Source: Glycocaulis sp051859565 (lineage in GTDB: Bacteria > Pseudomonadota > Alphaproteobacteria > Caulobacterales > Maricaulaceae). From it: 64,000 nucleotides of DNA. The stretch covers positions 1 through 64,000 of the forward strand of contig NZ_JBHYFK010000006.1 in NCBI RefSeq assembly GCF_051859565.1, in the 5' to 3' direction. Made by a program: the position numbers and the translations under genes. The notes under the pieces were generated by a model. That model searched no databases. It was given only the letters and a program-made list of their open reading frames with translations, and was not told where the DNA came from. Each line of letters starts with the position of its first letter. The first letter of the stretch is position 1. Below are positions 27,997-36,638 of this stretch, piece by piece.

Positions 27997-28809
27997 ATGG
28001 GCATTTTGCTGACCATCAGGGCAATCGTTATCTGGCTGGCAGGGCTGGCCGCGATCCTAGTGCCAGTATGGTTCGCAGCCGCAGGGCTGGGCTCGCGTTT
28101 TGGCCTGTGGGACTGGCGCTTCGGTCTTGGCACGATGACGCGCGAGATCGGGCCAAACCTGCTTTTTGCCGCCCTGGGGCTGGGCGCGCTGGCGCTGGTC
28201 TTGCTGATTGCCACGGCGATTTTCGTCAAGGATCGCAGGGCAGGAGCCGGCTCGTGGGTTGCGGCGCTTGCGGCGATCGCCGTCGGTGCGGGCGGCCTGT
28301 GGTATGCCGCGTCCGTGGCCGCACGCGCCGCCGAGATTCCGCCCATCCACGACATTTCCACTGATACGGCCAACCCGCCCCAGTTTACCGCTTCGCTGGT
28401 TATCCGGCGCGGGGCGGACGCCAATAGCGTCGATTACGCCGCCAAGACCGATCCGCGTTCGGGCCGCCCGCTGCCGGAGGTGCAGGCGGAGGCCTATCCC
28501 GACATCCAGCCGATTGCCGTTTCCGCCGAACCTTTAGCGGCCTATCAGGCAGCCTTGCGGGTGGCGCGCGAGCTGGGATGGACGGTCTCTACCGAGTCCG
28601 AGCGTGAGCTCATGTTCGAGGCGACCGCGACGACATTCTGGTACGGTTTCCGCGACGATATTGTGGTGCGCGTCACGGCGCTTGCCGATGGCGGGGCCGT
28701 GGTGGATGCGCGGTCCGTATCGCGCGTAGGCGTATCTGATCTCGGTGCAAATGCGGCGCGCCTGCGTACTTTCTCGGACCGGCTGCGTGACCGGCTGGGC
28801 GAGGACTAA
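27997..28809 (+). CDS. DUF1499 membrane protein
   Basis: The 270-residue protein has three N-terminal membrane segments (AIVIWLAGLAAILVPVWFAA, NLLFAALGLGALALVLLIAT and SWVAALAAIAVGAGGLWYAA). They are followed by a DUF1499 domain: PIHDISTDTANPPQF near residue 113, YPDIQPI, and DIVVRVTALADGGAVVDARS with the RVGVSDLGANAARLRTF end. DUF1499 has no known activity; members are common in alphaproteobacteria and are often linked to the envelope. GGGGA precedes the ATG, and the gene follows pdxH by 31 bases, probably in one transcript. Confidence 0.85.
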   Translation: MGILLTIRAIVIWLAGLAAILVPVWFAAAGLGSRFGLWDWRFGLGTMTREIGPNLLFAALGLGALALVLLIATAIFVKDRRAGAGSWVAALAAIAVGAGGLWYAASVAARAAEIPPIHDISTDTANPPQFTASLVIRRGADANSVDYAAKTDPRSGRPLPEVQAEAYPDIQPIAVSAEPLAAYQAALRVARELGWTVSTESERELMFEATATTFWYGFRDDIVVRVTALADGGAVVDARSVSRVGVSDLGANAARLRTFSDRLRDRLGED

Positions 28810-28812
28810 GCC

Positions 28813-29742
28813 CTAGCGACTGAGAGCGTAAGTGCTGTCCAGCGCCGGTTCGCCGCCCGCTGTCACGCGCCCGCGCCGGTGCAGGTCCACCATGTGGGAC
28901 CAGACCGACATGGCCGCGGCCGGGTAGAGCCGCTCGTCCAGCCCGGCATACATGACGGGCAGCAGATCTGTAATCCGTGATGGTCCGGCTTCAAGCGCGT
29001 ACAGAATCTGCGCCTCGCGGTAATGCCGGTGGGCGATGTAGGCGGTGATGAAGGGTTCTGGGTCTGTCACGGGCGGGCCGTGGCTGGGCCAGAGCGTCGC
29101 AAAGCCGCGCTGGCGCACGCGCTCCAGTTGCTGGAGATAATCACCCATATCGCCATCAGGCGGCAGCACGACCGAGGTCGCCCAGCCCATGATGTGGTCC
29201 CCGCACAGGAGGGCGTTCTCTTCCATCAGGGCAAGGCAGATATGGTTGGCCGTATGACCGGGCGTGTGCAGCACTTCCAGCGTCCAGCCCGGTCCGGCAA
29301 TGGCATCGCCATCTTGCAGCGTGTGGTCCGGTGTGAAGCTGAAATCAGCGCCTTCTTCCATTACCGGCGCATCGGGATCCATGGGCCGTCCGCCAGATGC
29401 GGGCCGTCCGTAGATTTTCGCGCCATGATGATCGGCAAAGCGCCGGGCGAGGGCAGAGTGGTCGAGATGGTGATGGGTGACGATGACGTGGCTGACCGTT
29501 TCGCCGCCCAGCGCCCGGTTGAGCGCGGCAAAATGCGCGTCGTCAGCGGGGCCGGGGTCGATCACGGCGACCTTGCCGCGCCCGACCAGATAGGTGCCGG
29601 TGCCGGTATAGGTGAAGGCACCCGAATTGCCTGCCACCACGCGTCTGATGGCCGGTGAAACCTGATCGGCCTGTCCGGGCTGGAACGCCATCTCCCGTAC
29701 AAAGGGGACCGGCGGCGGGGGTGTGGGGGCTTGCCGGGTCAC
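28813..29742 (-). CDS. Metallo-beta-lactamase-fold hydrolase
   Basis: The 309-residue protein has the metal motif HxHxDH in VIVTHHHLDHSALARRF, the later single histidines in LEVLHTPGHTANHICL and the aspartate in CGDHIMGW. A C-terminal helical extension (near residues 230-309) is of the winged-helix type seen in LACTB2-like enzymes. It is probably a cytoplasmic hydrolase of thioesters or nucleic acids. The GTG start overlaps the upstream ATP-grasp-like stop (GTGA), which couples the two. The PFVREM segment just after the start is typical of the family and supports the GTG. Confidence 0.87.
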   Translation of the reverse strand: MTRQAPTPPPPVPFVREMAFQPGQADQVSPAIRRVVAGNSGAFTYTGTGTYLVGRGKVAVIDPGPADDAHFAALNRALGGETVSHVIVTHHHLDHSALARRFADHHGAKIYGRPASGGRPMDPDAPVMEEGADFSFTPDHTLQDGDAIAGPGWTLEVLHTPGHTANHICLALMEENALLCGDHIMGWATSVVLPPDGDMGDYLQQLERVRQRGFATLWPSHGPPVTDPEPFITAYIAHRHYREAQILYALEAGPSRITDLLPVMYAGLDERLYPAAAMSVWSHMVDLHRRGRVTAGGEPALDSTYALSR

Positions 29743-30683
29743 GCGGCAATCGCGGACTGTTCTTGGCGCAGGCGCGTCTCCAGATAGGCGTCCAGCCGGG
29801 TGGCGAGCCTGCGTACAGCCGTAATCTTGTCCTTCAGGCCGAGCGCAATGGTCGGCCCCATATCGGTCTTGTTCACGTCAACGATCCACAATTCGCCTGT
29901 GTCGCGATCACGCAAGACGTCAATGCCGCCCCAGTCAAGCTCCATGGCTGAGCAGAAGCGGGCAATCATCGCCCGTTCGACCGCCGTAAAAACCGTTGCG
30001 GGGTCTGCGAGCGTTACCCGCGTATTGCTGTTGGCAAAGCGGCGTTCGACCGGACGGCGCTTGAGATAGACCTGAACAATCTCCCCGCCGATGGTAGAGC
30101 ATCTCAGGTCCAGCACATTGCCGTCATGGTCGAGATTGTTGATGAGGCGCTGGTATGTGTAGCCATCGCGCGGAGCTTGCGGCTGGTAGAGGATGCGGCC
30201 GTCATGGGCCGCGTTCTGCTCGGATTTTTCGACATAGGGAGCGCCGTAATTTAACGGGTCACACCGCAAGGCCCGGCCTGAGACCTGCTCGAACACCTCT
30301 GCCACATGCGTTTTCGAGATGTCGCTGCAGCGGGCGTTCAGCACAGGAACATGCAGCGGCACTGGCCGCTCCGGCACCCAGGTGGCGTCATCAAAGGTGA
30401 AAATCACATCGGCTTCGGAGGGGTGGCGGGCAAAGCGCGCGCGGCTAAGCGCCATGACCGGCCAGATGAGATACCAGGGCCTGGGCTGGTCGGGCGAAAA
30501 CCAGATGCGCGGCCCGTCAGACACCACGCTGTGGCGGGCACATTCCACCCAGCCGTGAAACACGCACCAGTTCAGAAAGTCCCGCACGATGGCCGGTTCG
30601 ATAGGCACCGCCGCGCCGGTCTTCTTCACATGCATCGTCCCTTTGGCGTAGCGGAAATCATTCCACCAGGCAGAAGAGGCCAT
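29739..30683 (-). CDS. ATP-grasp-like protein of unknown function
   Basis: The protein has 314 residues. The C-terminal half looks ATP-grasp-like: CSAMELDWGGIDVLRD, then GELWIVDVNKTDMGP, where the acidic and Asn residues would hold Mg-ATP. Before it lies a strand-rich region with lysine and arginine (VYLKRRPVERRFANSNTRVT). Such proteins ligate carboxylates with amines or phosphorylate sugars. The N-terminal part has no family I recognise. It is coupled to the metallo-beta-lactamase gene by a GTGA overlap. The long frame upstream of the ATG at 30683 runs through non-coding sequence and is not used. Confidence 0.6.
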   Translation of the reverse strand: MASSAWWNDFRYAKGTMHVKKTGAAVPIEPAIVRDFLNWCVFHGWVECARHSVVSDGPRIWFSPDQPRPWYLIWPVMALSRARFARHPSEADVIFTFDDATWVPERPVPLHVPVLNARCSDISKTHVAEVFEQVSGRALRCDPLNYGAPYVEKSEQNAAHDGRILYQPQAPRDGYTYQRLINNLDHDGNVLDLRCSTIGGEIVQVYLKRRPVERRFANSNTRVTLADPATVFTAVERAMIARFCSAMELDWGGIDVLRDRDTGELWIVDVNKTDMGPTIALGLKDKITAVRRLATRLDAYLETRLRQEQSAIAA

Positions 30684-31105
30684 CAGGCTAGGCTCCCAGA
30701 CAGGTTCCGGGCGCACTCTAGCGCCTCGGTGAGGCTTGGCAACGCAAATGGTGTGTTTTGCACAGTAGCTAGGTCGGCGTGATTTTTGCTGCAGTGCGCG
30801 CAGTGGCGGAAAGCTGAAACAGGTTGGCACAGCCCAATGGAAAAGACCGGAAAGGTGCTGTCGGGAATATCGGCGCGCATTCGTGTTGTTTTGATGGCAA
30901 TCCTGGTCGCCGCAGCAATAAAACTGGGTGGCTCTCCCGGCGCTGCGGGAGGAGATGCAGGGCAGGCGCCAGCGGGCAGCGCGCGAATAGTGCTGGAACA
31001 GGGCGCTCTGTAACGGAGCGCAGATATGACTGCGAGGCTTGCTTGATCGCACACGCCTAAGCGGCCAAGACTTCGCGCCTTCGTTCAGTTACCGCGCAAG
31101 GCTTC
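30684..31105. other. Intergenic gap of 422 bases
   Basis: This divergent gap separates the ATP-grasp-like gene and oppB. It probably holds both promoters, but none is clear by eye. A weak small frame from 30837 to 31013 (58 codons) would code for a one-helix membrane peptide (RVVLMAILVAAAIKLGG). It has no good ribosome site and is not called as a gene. Confidence 0.5.
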
Positions 31106-32038
31106 ATGCTCAGTTATCTCGCCCGGCGCCTGCTCGTCGCTATCCCGACGATCCTGGTGATCATCACTGTTGCGTTCTTCATGATGCGCGCCGCGCCCGG
31201 CGGCCCGTTCGACCTTGAACGCCCCATGCCAGAAGAGATCCGCCAGAATGTCATGGCGGCCTATGGCATGGATCAGCCTGTCTGGAAGCAGTATGTGGAT
31301 TACATGGCCGGGATCGCGAGGTTCGATCTTGGTCCGTCGCTGAAATTCCGTGACAAAACGGTTGCTGACATCATTGCCGAGGGTTTCCCTGTATCGGCCG
31401 TGATAGGTGCGCTGTCGATCTCGCTGGCCGTGTTTGTCGGCACGATCATGGGCTCCATTGCCGCGCTCCGGCAGAACACCGCAGCGGACTATACGGTGGT
31501 TGGCATATCCACTATCGGCATTGTCATTCCGCCCTTTGTGATGGGGCCAATCCTGGCCCTGCTCGTCGGTCTGCACTGGGGATTGCTGCCAACGGGCGGG
31601 CTTGATCCGCGGTATGGCATGACAGCGGAGCGGCTCATCCTGCCCGTGATAACGCTGGCCCTGCCGCAGATCGCTATCATTTCCCGGCTCATGCGCGCCT
31701 CCATGATCGAGGTTCTGCGGTCGAACTATGTGCGAACGGCGAAAGCCAAGGGCCTGCCCGCTGCCAGCGTCATCGTGCGCCATGCCCTGCGCAGTGCCGT
31801 CCTGCCGCTGGTCAGCTATCTGGGGCCGGCCGCTGCGGCGCTGCTGACGGGCTCGATTGTGATCGAGCAGGTTTTCCAACTACCCGGTATCGGGCGCCAG
31901 TTCGTGCAGGCCGCCTTGCAGCGTGACTACACGGTCGTGATGGGCGTGGTCATACTCTATGCCAGCCTCATCATCATTCTGAATCTGATCGCGGATCTGC
32001 TCTATGCGGCGCTCAATCCGAAAGTGAAGTACGACTGA
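31106..32038 (+). CDS. Peptide ABC transporter permease (OppB/DppB type)
   Basis: The 310-residue membrane protein begins MLSYLARRLLVAIPTILVI, as OppB/DppB proteins do, with six membrane segments. The cytoplasmic EAA loop region is NYVRTAKAKGLPAASVIVRHA, and TGSIVIEQVFQLPGIGRQF comes near the end. It is one half of the membrane channel for di- or oligopeptide uptake. AAGG stands before the ATG. Its stop overlaps the oppC start by one base (TGATG). The binding-protein gene lies 1.8 kb downstream; no ATPase gene is in the window. Confidence 0.92.
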   Translation: MLSYLARRLLVAIPTILVIITVAFFMMRAAPGGPFDLERPMPEEIRQNVMAAYGMDQPVWKQYVDYMAGIARFDLGPSLKFRDKTVADIIAEGFPVSAVIGALSISLAVFVGTIMGSIAALRQNTAADYTVVGISTIGIVIPPFVMGPILALLVGLHWGLLPTGGLDPRYGMTAERLILPVITLALPQIAIISRLMRASMIEVLRSNYVRTAKAKGLPAASVIVRHALRSAVLPLVSYLGPAAAALLTGSIVIEQVFQLPGIGRQFVQAALQRDYTVVMGVVILYASLIIILNLIADLLYAALNPKVKYD

Positions 32039-32943
32039 TGGCGTTTACATCTCCTCCGACCGAAAAGGCCGAAATGATGGAACGCGCCGCGGTAAGCGGC
32101 CGGTCCCTGTGGGATGATGCGCGTGCGCGCCTGCTGCGTAACCGCGCAGCTGTCGCCAGCCTCATTGTCCTGGGCGTTCTGTGTTTCCTGGCGTTTATCG
32201 GACCGTTGCTGTGGGTGCATGATTCCAGCTTCATCTATCGCGACCGGGTACAGATCCCGCCGGGCTGGGAAAACTGGCACCTGTTTGGTACCGACGCGCA
32301 GGGGCGTGATCTTCTGGCGCGCACGCTGGTCGGCCTGCGCATGTCGCTGATGGTCGGTGTGGTGGCAACCGCTGTGTCACTGGTCATTGGCGTTCTCTGG
32401 GGCGCGACCGCCGGCTTTATCGGCGGGCGCGTAGACCAGCTGATGATGCGCATCGTGGACGTGCTCTACTCGCTGCCCTTCATCTTCTTCGTCATCATCC
32501 TGATGGTGGTGTTCGGGCGGAATATCATCCTGATCTTCGTAGCCATCGGGGCCGTGGAATGGCTGACCATGGCGCGGATTGTGCGCGGGCAGACGATTGC
32601 CCTGAAGGGTATGGAGTTTGTCGAGGCGGCCAGAGCGGCCGGTGTCAGCCAGTTCGCCATCATCCGCCGGCATATCGTGCCGAATGTGCTGGGGCCGGTG
32701 GTGGTCTATGTGACGCTGACCATTCCGGCTGTGATCCTTGCCGAAAGCTTCCTCAGCTTCCTGGGTCTTGGCGTGCAGGAGCCGCTCACCTCGCTGGGCA
32801 ATCTGATTTCCAATGGCGCGCGGGATATGGAAGTCGCGCCCTGGACGCTCATCGTGCCGGCGCTGACGATGATGCTGACGCTGTTCTGCTTCAACTTCAT
32901 CGGGGATGGCCTGCGCGACGCTATCGATCCGAAGGATCGCTAG
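32038..32943 (+). CDS. Peptide ABC transporter permease (OppC/DppC type)
   Basis: The 301-residue partner of the preceding permease has the OppC N-terminal segment (DDARARLLRNRAAVASLIVL), the HLFGTDAQGRDLLARTLVG loop and the EAA motif in EFVEAARAAGVSQFAIIRRH, followed by FLSFLGLGVQEPLTSLGNLI. It forms the heterodimeric channel with the OppB-type protein. The downstream neighbour is a convergent hypothetical gene, and the binding protein follows after it. Confidence 0.92.
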   Translation: MAFTSPPTEKAEMMERAAVSGRSLWDDARARLLRNRAAVASLIVLGVLCFLAFIGPLLWVHDSSFIYRDRVQIPPGWENWHLFGTDAQGRDLLARTLVGLRMSLMVGVVATAVSLVIGVLWGATAGFIGGRVDQLMMRIVDVLYSLPFIFFVIILMVVFGRNIILIFVAIGAVEWLTMARIVRGQTIALKGMEFVEAARAAGVSQFAIIRRHIVPNVLGPVVVYVTLTIPAVILAESFLSFLGLGVQEPLTSLGNLISNGARDMEVAPWTLIVPALTMMLTLFCFNFIGDGLRDAIDPKDR

Positions 32944-32966
32944 CGCTCGCGCGGCTGGAAGGACGG

Positions 32967-33581
32967 CTAGTCGCGTGCAGCACGAAACCGTGTCGGGTGA
33001 GAGCTGAGGCGCATGAAGAACGAGGTCAGCGCGCCCCGTTCGATTTCAACAGTTAATCCGTCAGTGTCGCGAGGAACAGGCAGGCGCCGGGAGTCGGTTT
33101 GCCGCCAGACCTGTCCGTCAGACAGGGTGATGACAAGCTTCCCGTACGGATCGGCCCGAACCGCACTCACCGGGACACCGCGCAATGCCTGTATGTCTCC
33201 GTCCGGGGTCCGCTCGGCGACAGCACCGTCATCATAGGCGTGCTCGGCCGACAGGTCAGTGCCGCTGCTGCTGAACAACGAGCCGAAAATCCGGCCGGTG
33301 CCCGATACCGCCCTGCCGAAGGTGTTGCGTTCAGCAACAACAGCCCGCTGGCGCTCTACAACGGTCAGTTCGCCTGCGCTAATTGCGCTGTCCAGAGCTG
33401 ATGCAGCCCGGTCCATGCAGCTCAGACGCTCGCTGTCGGATGTCAGGGCGCGGCAGGCGATCAGGTCGTCCATCAGCGGTGAGCCCTGAAGCTCCTGCGC
33501 TGATGCGCTGGTGCCCGCAAGCGCAAGGGCGCTTACGGCAAACGCCAGGGAGGACGCGGTGCGGCGGCCGGGTTGGAACAT
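32967..33581 (-). CDS. Exported hypothetical protein
   Basis: This 204-residue protein has a signal peptide (TASSLAFAVSALALAGTSASA, cleavage before QELQG). Two cysteines (CRALTSDSERLSCMDRA, residues 43-55) could form a disulfide. The end (KLVITLSDGQVWRQTDSRR, then VEIERGALTSFFMRL) resembles a beta-rich domain common in alphaproteobacterial exported proteins. I do not recognise a named family. It lies in reverse orientation inside the peptide-transporter gene set and may have a separate role. Confidence 0.6.
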   Translation of the reverse strand: MFQPGRRTASSLAFAVSALALAGTSASAQELQGSPLMDDLIACRALTSDSERLSCMDRAASALDSAISAGELTVVERQRAVVAERNTFGRAVSGTGRIFGSLFSSSGTDLSAEHAYDDGAVAERTPDGDIQALRGVPVSAVRADPYGKLVITLSDGQVWRQTDSRRLPVPRDTDGLTVEIERGALTSFFMRLSSHPTRFRAARD

Positions 33582-33655
33582 GACGGATACCTCCAGACAG
33601 TCGATTTTGTCAGATTGAGCCCGGTTGCGCGGGCGTGTGTCAATGCAAGCGTAAC

Positions 33656-33706
33656 ATCTGCCGCCAAATATGGCCCTGCTGACGCAAGCATCTGCAGCAG
33701 GCAGAT
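33656..33706. promoter_or_regulatory. Nested inverted repeat in the divergent promoter region before the binding-protein gene
   Basis: Outer arms ATCTG (33656-33660) and CAGAT (33702-33706) and inner arms CCTGCTG (33675-33681) and CAGCAGG (33695-33701) form one long nested inverted repeat. It lies between the divergent exported-protein and binding-protein starts. It may be an operator or a leader hairpin; no regulator is known. Confidence 0.35.
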
Positions 33707-33838
33707 GAAAAGCGAAAGAGAGATGCCATAGTCTCGCCAGGCGATAACGGATATGGTCTGGTTAAAATCACAAACCGGAAGCTTTGGTGTGGCCGCGAGG
33801 GGAAACGCGCCACGCCATCAATAACAAGGAGATAATCC

Positions 33839-35470
33839 ATGGGGATAATGAGACAGGCGGGCAGCCTTGCGCTGGCCGGTATTGCCGCGCTGGCGCTTAA
33901 CGCATGCGGCCGCAGCAATGTCGACGGAGATTCGGTGGTCCTCCACCGGGGCAATATGGCTGAGCCTCTTACGCTTGATCCCCACAAGGCTTCGGGAACC
34001 TGGGAAAACAACATTATCGGTGACATGTTCATCGGGCTGTTCACCGAGGATGCCGCCGGTGAAACCATTCCGGGCATGGCCGAAAGCTGGGAGATGGCAG
34101 AGGACGGCTTAAGCTGGACCTTCACCTTGCGTGAAGCGCAGTGGAGCGATGGCGAGGCGGTTACAGCCCATGATTTCGAGTATGCGCTGCGCCGCATCCT
34201 GACGCCCGAGACGCTGGCTAACTATGCCTCCGTCCTTTACCCGATCCGCAATGCGCGCGCGGTCAACACGGGCGATATGACCCCTGAGGAGCTTGGCGTG
34301 CGCGCCGTGGACGAGCGCACTCTGGTGATCGAGCTGGAGTTTCCTGCGCCCTATCTGCCGGGTCTTCTGACGCATTACACGACCTTTCCCGTCCCCCGTC
34401 ACGTCGTCGAGCGGTTCGGTGATGCGTGGGTGCAACCGCAGAACATCCAGACCAATGGCCCCTACAGGCTCGTTGCCTGGCGGGCCAGCAACTACGTTCA
34501 TGTGACCCGCAACGAGTTGTTCTGGGACAATGAGAATGTCTGCATCGACGAGGTGTTCTACTACCCCACCGTTGACAATGCGGCCGCCGAGCGGCGGGTG
34601 CGCAATGGCGAGCTGGACCTGATCACCGACTTTGCCGGCCAGAGCCTGCCTTTCCTGCGCCAGCAGGTGCCGGACTATGTGCGCGTGCATCCCTATCTCG
34701 GCATTGTGTATTTCTCGTTCAACACGACGCTGGAGAAGTTTTCCGACGCCCGCGTGCGCAATGCGCTCGGCATGGCGATTGACCGTGAGTTTATCGCCGA
34801 GAACATTCTGCGTGCAGGCCAAATTCCTGCGCACTCCTTCATACCGCCGGGCGTTGACAATTATCCCGGTACGGCGCGCATCGGCTGGTTTGATGCGCCG
34901 GTAGAAGAGCGCCGCCGCCTGGCGCGCGAGCTCCTGGAAGAAGCCGGCTACGGGCCCAGTAATCCGCTTCGCTTCACCTACACCTTCCGTGCGACGGGCG
35001 ATAACCCGCGTATTGCGCCGGTGGTGCAGCAGGACTGGCAGTTGATCGCAGACTGGGTACAGGTCGATATCCAGGTCGTCGAAACGCAGATTCACTACTC
35101 GAACATGCGCTCTGCCGACTACGAGCTGGGTGATGGTGGCTGGATCGGCGACTATAACGACGCCTACAACTTCCTGTTCCTGGCCGAGACTGAGTCCGTG
35201 CCGATGAACTATACCCGCTGGTCCAACGAGGCTTACGACACGCTGGTGGCTCAGGCCAATCGCACGGTCGACGCCGACGAACGTGGCCGCCTGCTGGTGG
35301 AAGCCGAGCAGATCATGCTCGATGACATGCCCTACATCCCGATTGTCTACTATGTGAACAAGTCGCTGGTGAATCCCCGGGTGACGGGCTGGGAAGACAA
35401 TATCGTCCACATTCACCGGACGCGGTGGATGTGCTTCTCCGATATCGAGGACGGTTCAGCTGAAGGCTGA
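33839..35470 (+). CDS. Peptide ABC transporter substrate-binding lipoprotein (OppA-like)
   Basis: The 543-residue protein is a lipoprotein: the lipobox ends in LNAC with Cys23. The mature part is SBP_bac_5: EPLTLDPHKASGTWENNI, GLFTEDAAGETIPGMAESW and WTFTLREAQWSDGEAVTAHD, which are typical of OppA and MppA. It captures oligopeptides for the permease pair. A strong AAGGAG precedes the ATG. The transporter is incomplete here because OppD and OppF ATPases are absent, so they must be coded elsewhere. It is followed after five bases by a DUF3667 gene. Confidence 0.92.
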   Translation: MGIMRQAGSLALAGIAALALNACGRSNVDGDSVVLHRGNMAEPLTLDPHKASGTWENNIIGDMFIGLFTEDAAGETIPGMAESWEMAEDGLSWTFTLREAQWSDGEAVTAHDFEYALRRILTPETLANYASVLYPIRNARAVNTGDMTPEELGVRAVDERTLVIELEFPAPYLPGLLTHYTTFPVPRHVVERFGDAWVQPQNIQTNGPYRLVAWRASNYVHVTRNELFWDNENVCIDEVFYYPTVDNAAAERRVRNGELDLITDFAGQSLPFLRQQVPDYVRVHPYLGIVYFSFNTTLEKFSDARVRNALGMAIDREFIAENILRAGQIPAHSFIPPGVDNYPGTARIGWFDAPVEERRRLARELLEEAGYGPSNPLRFTYTFRATGDNPRIAPVVQQDWQLIADWVQVDIQVVETQIHYSNMRSADYELGDGGWIGDYNDAYNFLFLAETESVPMNYTRWSNEAYDTLVAQANRTVDADERGRLLVEAEQIMLDDMPYIPIVYYVNKSLVNPRVTGWEDNIVHIHRTRWMCFSDIEDGSAEG

Positions 35471-35475
35471 GGCTA

Positions 35476-36561
35476 TTGAACGATCCGCTGGGGGAAGCCG
35501 CAGATACGGTTGTCGAGCACGTCCAGGCAGATGCCTTGGGCGGGCTCGGCGCCGACCGCGGTGATGGGGGCAGTGACGGGGTCTGCCGCAATTGCGGCGC
35601 AGATCTGGTTGGCGAGTATTGCCATCAGTGTGGGCAAAGCGCGCGCAGCCTGCGGCGTCCCTTCTGGACGCTGGTAAAGGAAAGCGTCGAGACCCTGTTC
35701 GTCATGGACGGGCGGGTGGCACAAACCCTGCCGGCGCTGATGCTGTATCCGGGCCGCGTATCGCGGGACTATCTTGATGGCCGCCGTGCGCGGTTCATTC
35801 CACCCTTCCGCCTGTATGTGTTCGCGTCCCTGATATTCTTTGTTCTGCTGCCGCTGACGCTAGGGCAGGGGATCGGGTTCGATCCGTCCATGGGCGGCAT
35901 CGATACCGCTCGTGAACAGCTGGAACAGGCGCGCGACAGCGGCGAGATGAGTGACGAGGAATATCAGGACGCGCTTGAAGGCCTGGGGCTGGCAGAGAGC
36001 ATATTGCGCGGGCGCGCTCCAGAGACCCTGCCGCAGGATGCGCCGGATCGCACCGGGAGCGAACGTCCGGCAACGGGCATGCCGCCGGAGGCTCTAGAAG
36101 CCTTGCAGGCGGCGGGCCGGACGGGCGATCTCGACATGACGGGGCTAGGGTTCGTGCGGGACAATGCTTCGCGTCTCTGGGCCGAGACCCGCCGGTGGGT
36201 GCCGCGCATCATGTTCGTCCTGCTGCCGGTTTACGCAGCCCTGCTGGCCCTGGTGTATCTGTGGCGGCGGCGTTTTCTGTACTTCGATCATCTGATCGTA
36301 TCGCTGCATTTTCATGCGGCGCTGTTCCTGGCCATGACCGTGACCGTGCTGGCATCCATGGTGATCGGCTGGGGCTGGGCGACGCTGGGCCTCCTGATCT
36401 ACGCCAACGCCTATCTTTACCGGATCAACCGGGTCGTCTACGGGCGCGGCCGGTTCAGCTCGGTGGTGCGTACCCTCGTGCTGGATGGGCTTTATTTCTT
36501 CTTTCTGATGACGGGTCTGCTCATGGCAGTCGTCTTCGGTGCCATGTCGTTGGCCAACTAG
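35476..36561 (+). CDS. DUF3667 membrane protein with zinc-ribbon knuckle
   Basis: The 361-residue protein has a knuckle of cysteines (CRNCGADLVGEYCHQCGQ, near residues 37-54), the segment FWTLVKESVETLFVMDGRV, and DYLDGRRARFIPPFRLYVF before the first membrane helix; all are DUF3667 features. Two further helical regions near the C-terminus (residues 240-350) complete a multispanning protein. A central acidic, low-complexity linker lies between. The function is unknown. The start is TTG, as no ATG or GTG lies in frame before the cysteine knuckle; it is five bases after the binding-protein stop. Confidence 0.78.
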   Translation: MNDPLGEAADTVVEHVQADALGGLGADRGDGGSDGVCRNCGADLVGEYCHQCGQSARSLRRPFWTLVKESVETLFVMDGRVAQTLPALMLYPGRVSRDYLDGRRARFIPPFRLYVFASLIFFVLLPLTLGQGIGFDPSMGGIDTAREQLEQARDSGEMSDEEYQDALEGLGLAESILRGRAPETLPQDAPDRTGSERPATGMPPEALEALQAAGRTGDLDMTGLGFVRDNASRLWAETRRWVPRIMFVLLPVYAALLALVYLWRRRFLYFDHLIVSLHFHAALFLAMTVTVLASMVIGWGWATLGLLIYANAYLYRINRVVYGRGRFSSVVRTLVLDGLYFFFLMTGLLMAVVFGAMSLAN

Positions 36562-36582
36562 CTGAGGCACAGCGCACCAAAA

Positions 36583-36615
36583 AGCCCGCCGGAATGTCTC
36601 CGGCGGGCTCTTTAT
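36583..36615 (+). terminator. Rho-independent terminator after the DUF3667 gene
   Basis: A perfect 11-base stem (AGCCCGCCGGA, 36583-36593, with its complement at 36599-36609 and a five-base loop) is followed by a T-rich run. A run of A just before it means that it could also end sppA transcription on the other strand. Confidence 0.85.
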
Positions 36616-36638
36616 TTTCAGGCTGGAGTGAAAAGCTG

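Noticed and set aside
30837..31013. Small one-helix membrane ORF in the gap before oppB
   Set aside because: No good ribosome site and no recognised family; kept only as a remark in the gap entry.
34109..35416. Long minus-strand frame opposite the peptide-binding protein gene
   Set aside because: The plus strand codes for a clear SBP_bac_5 lipoprotein with a strong ribosome site; the other frame is a shadow.
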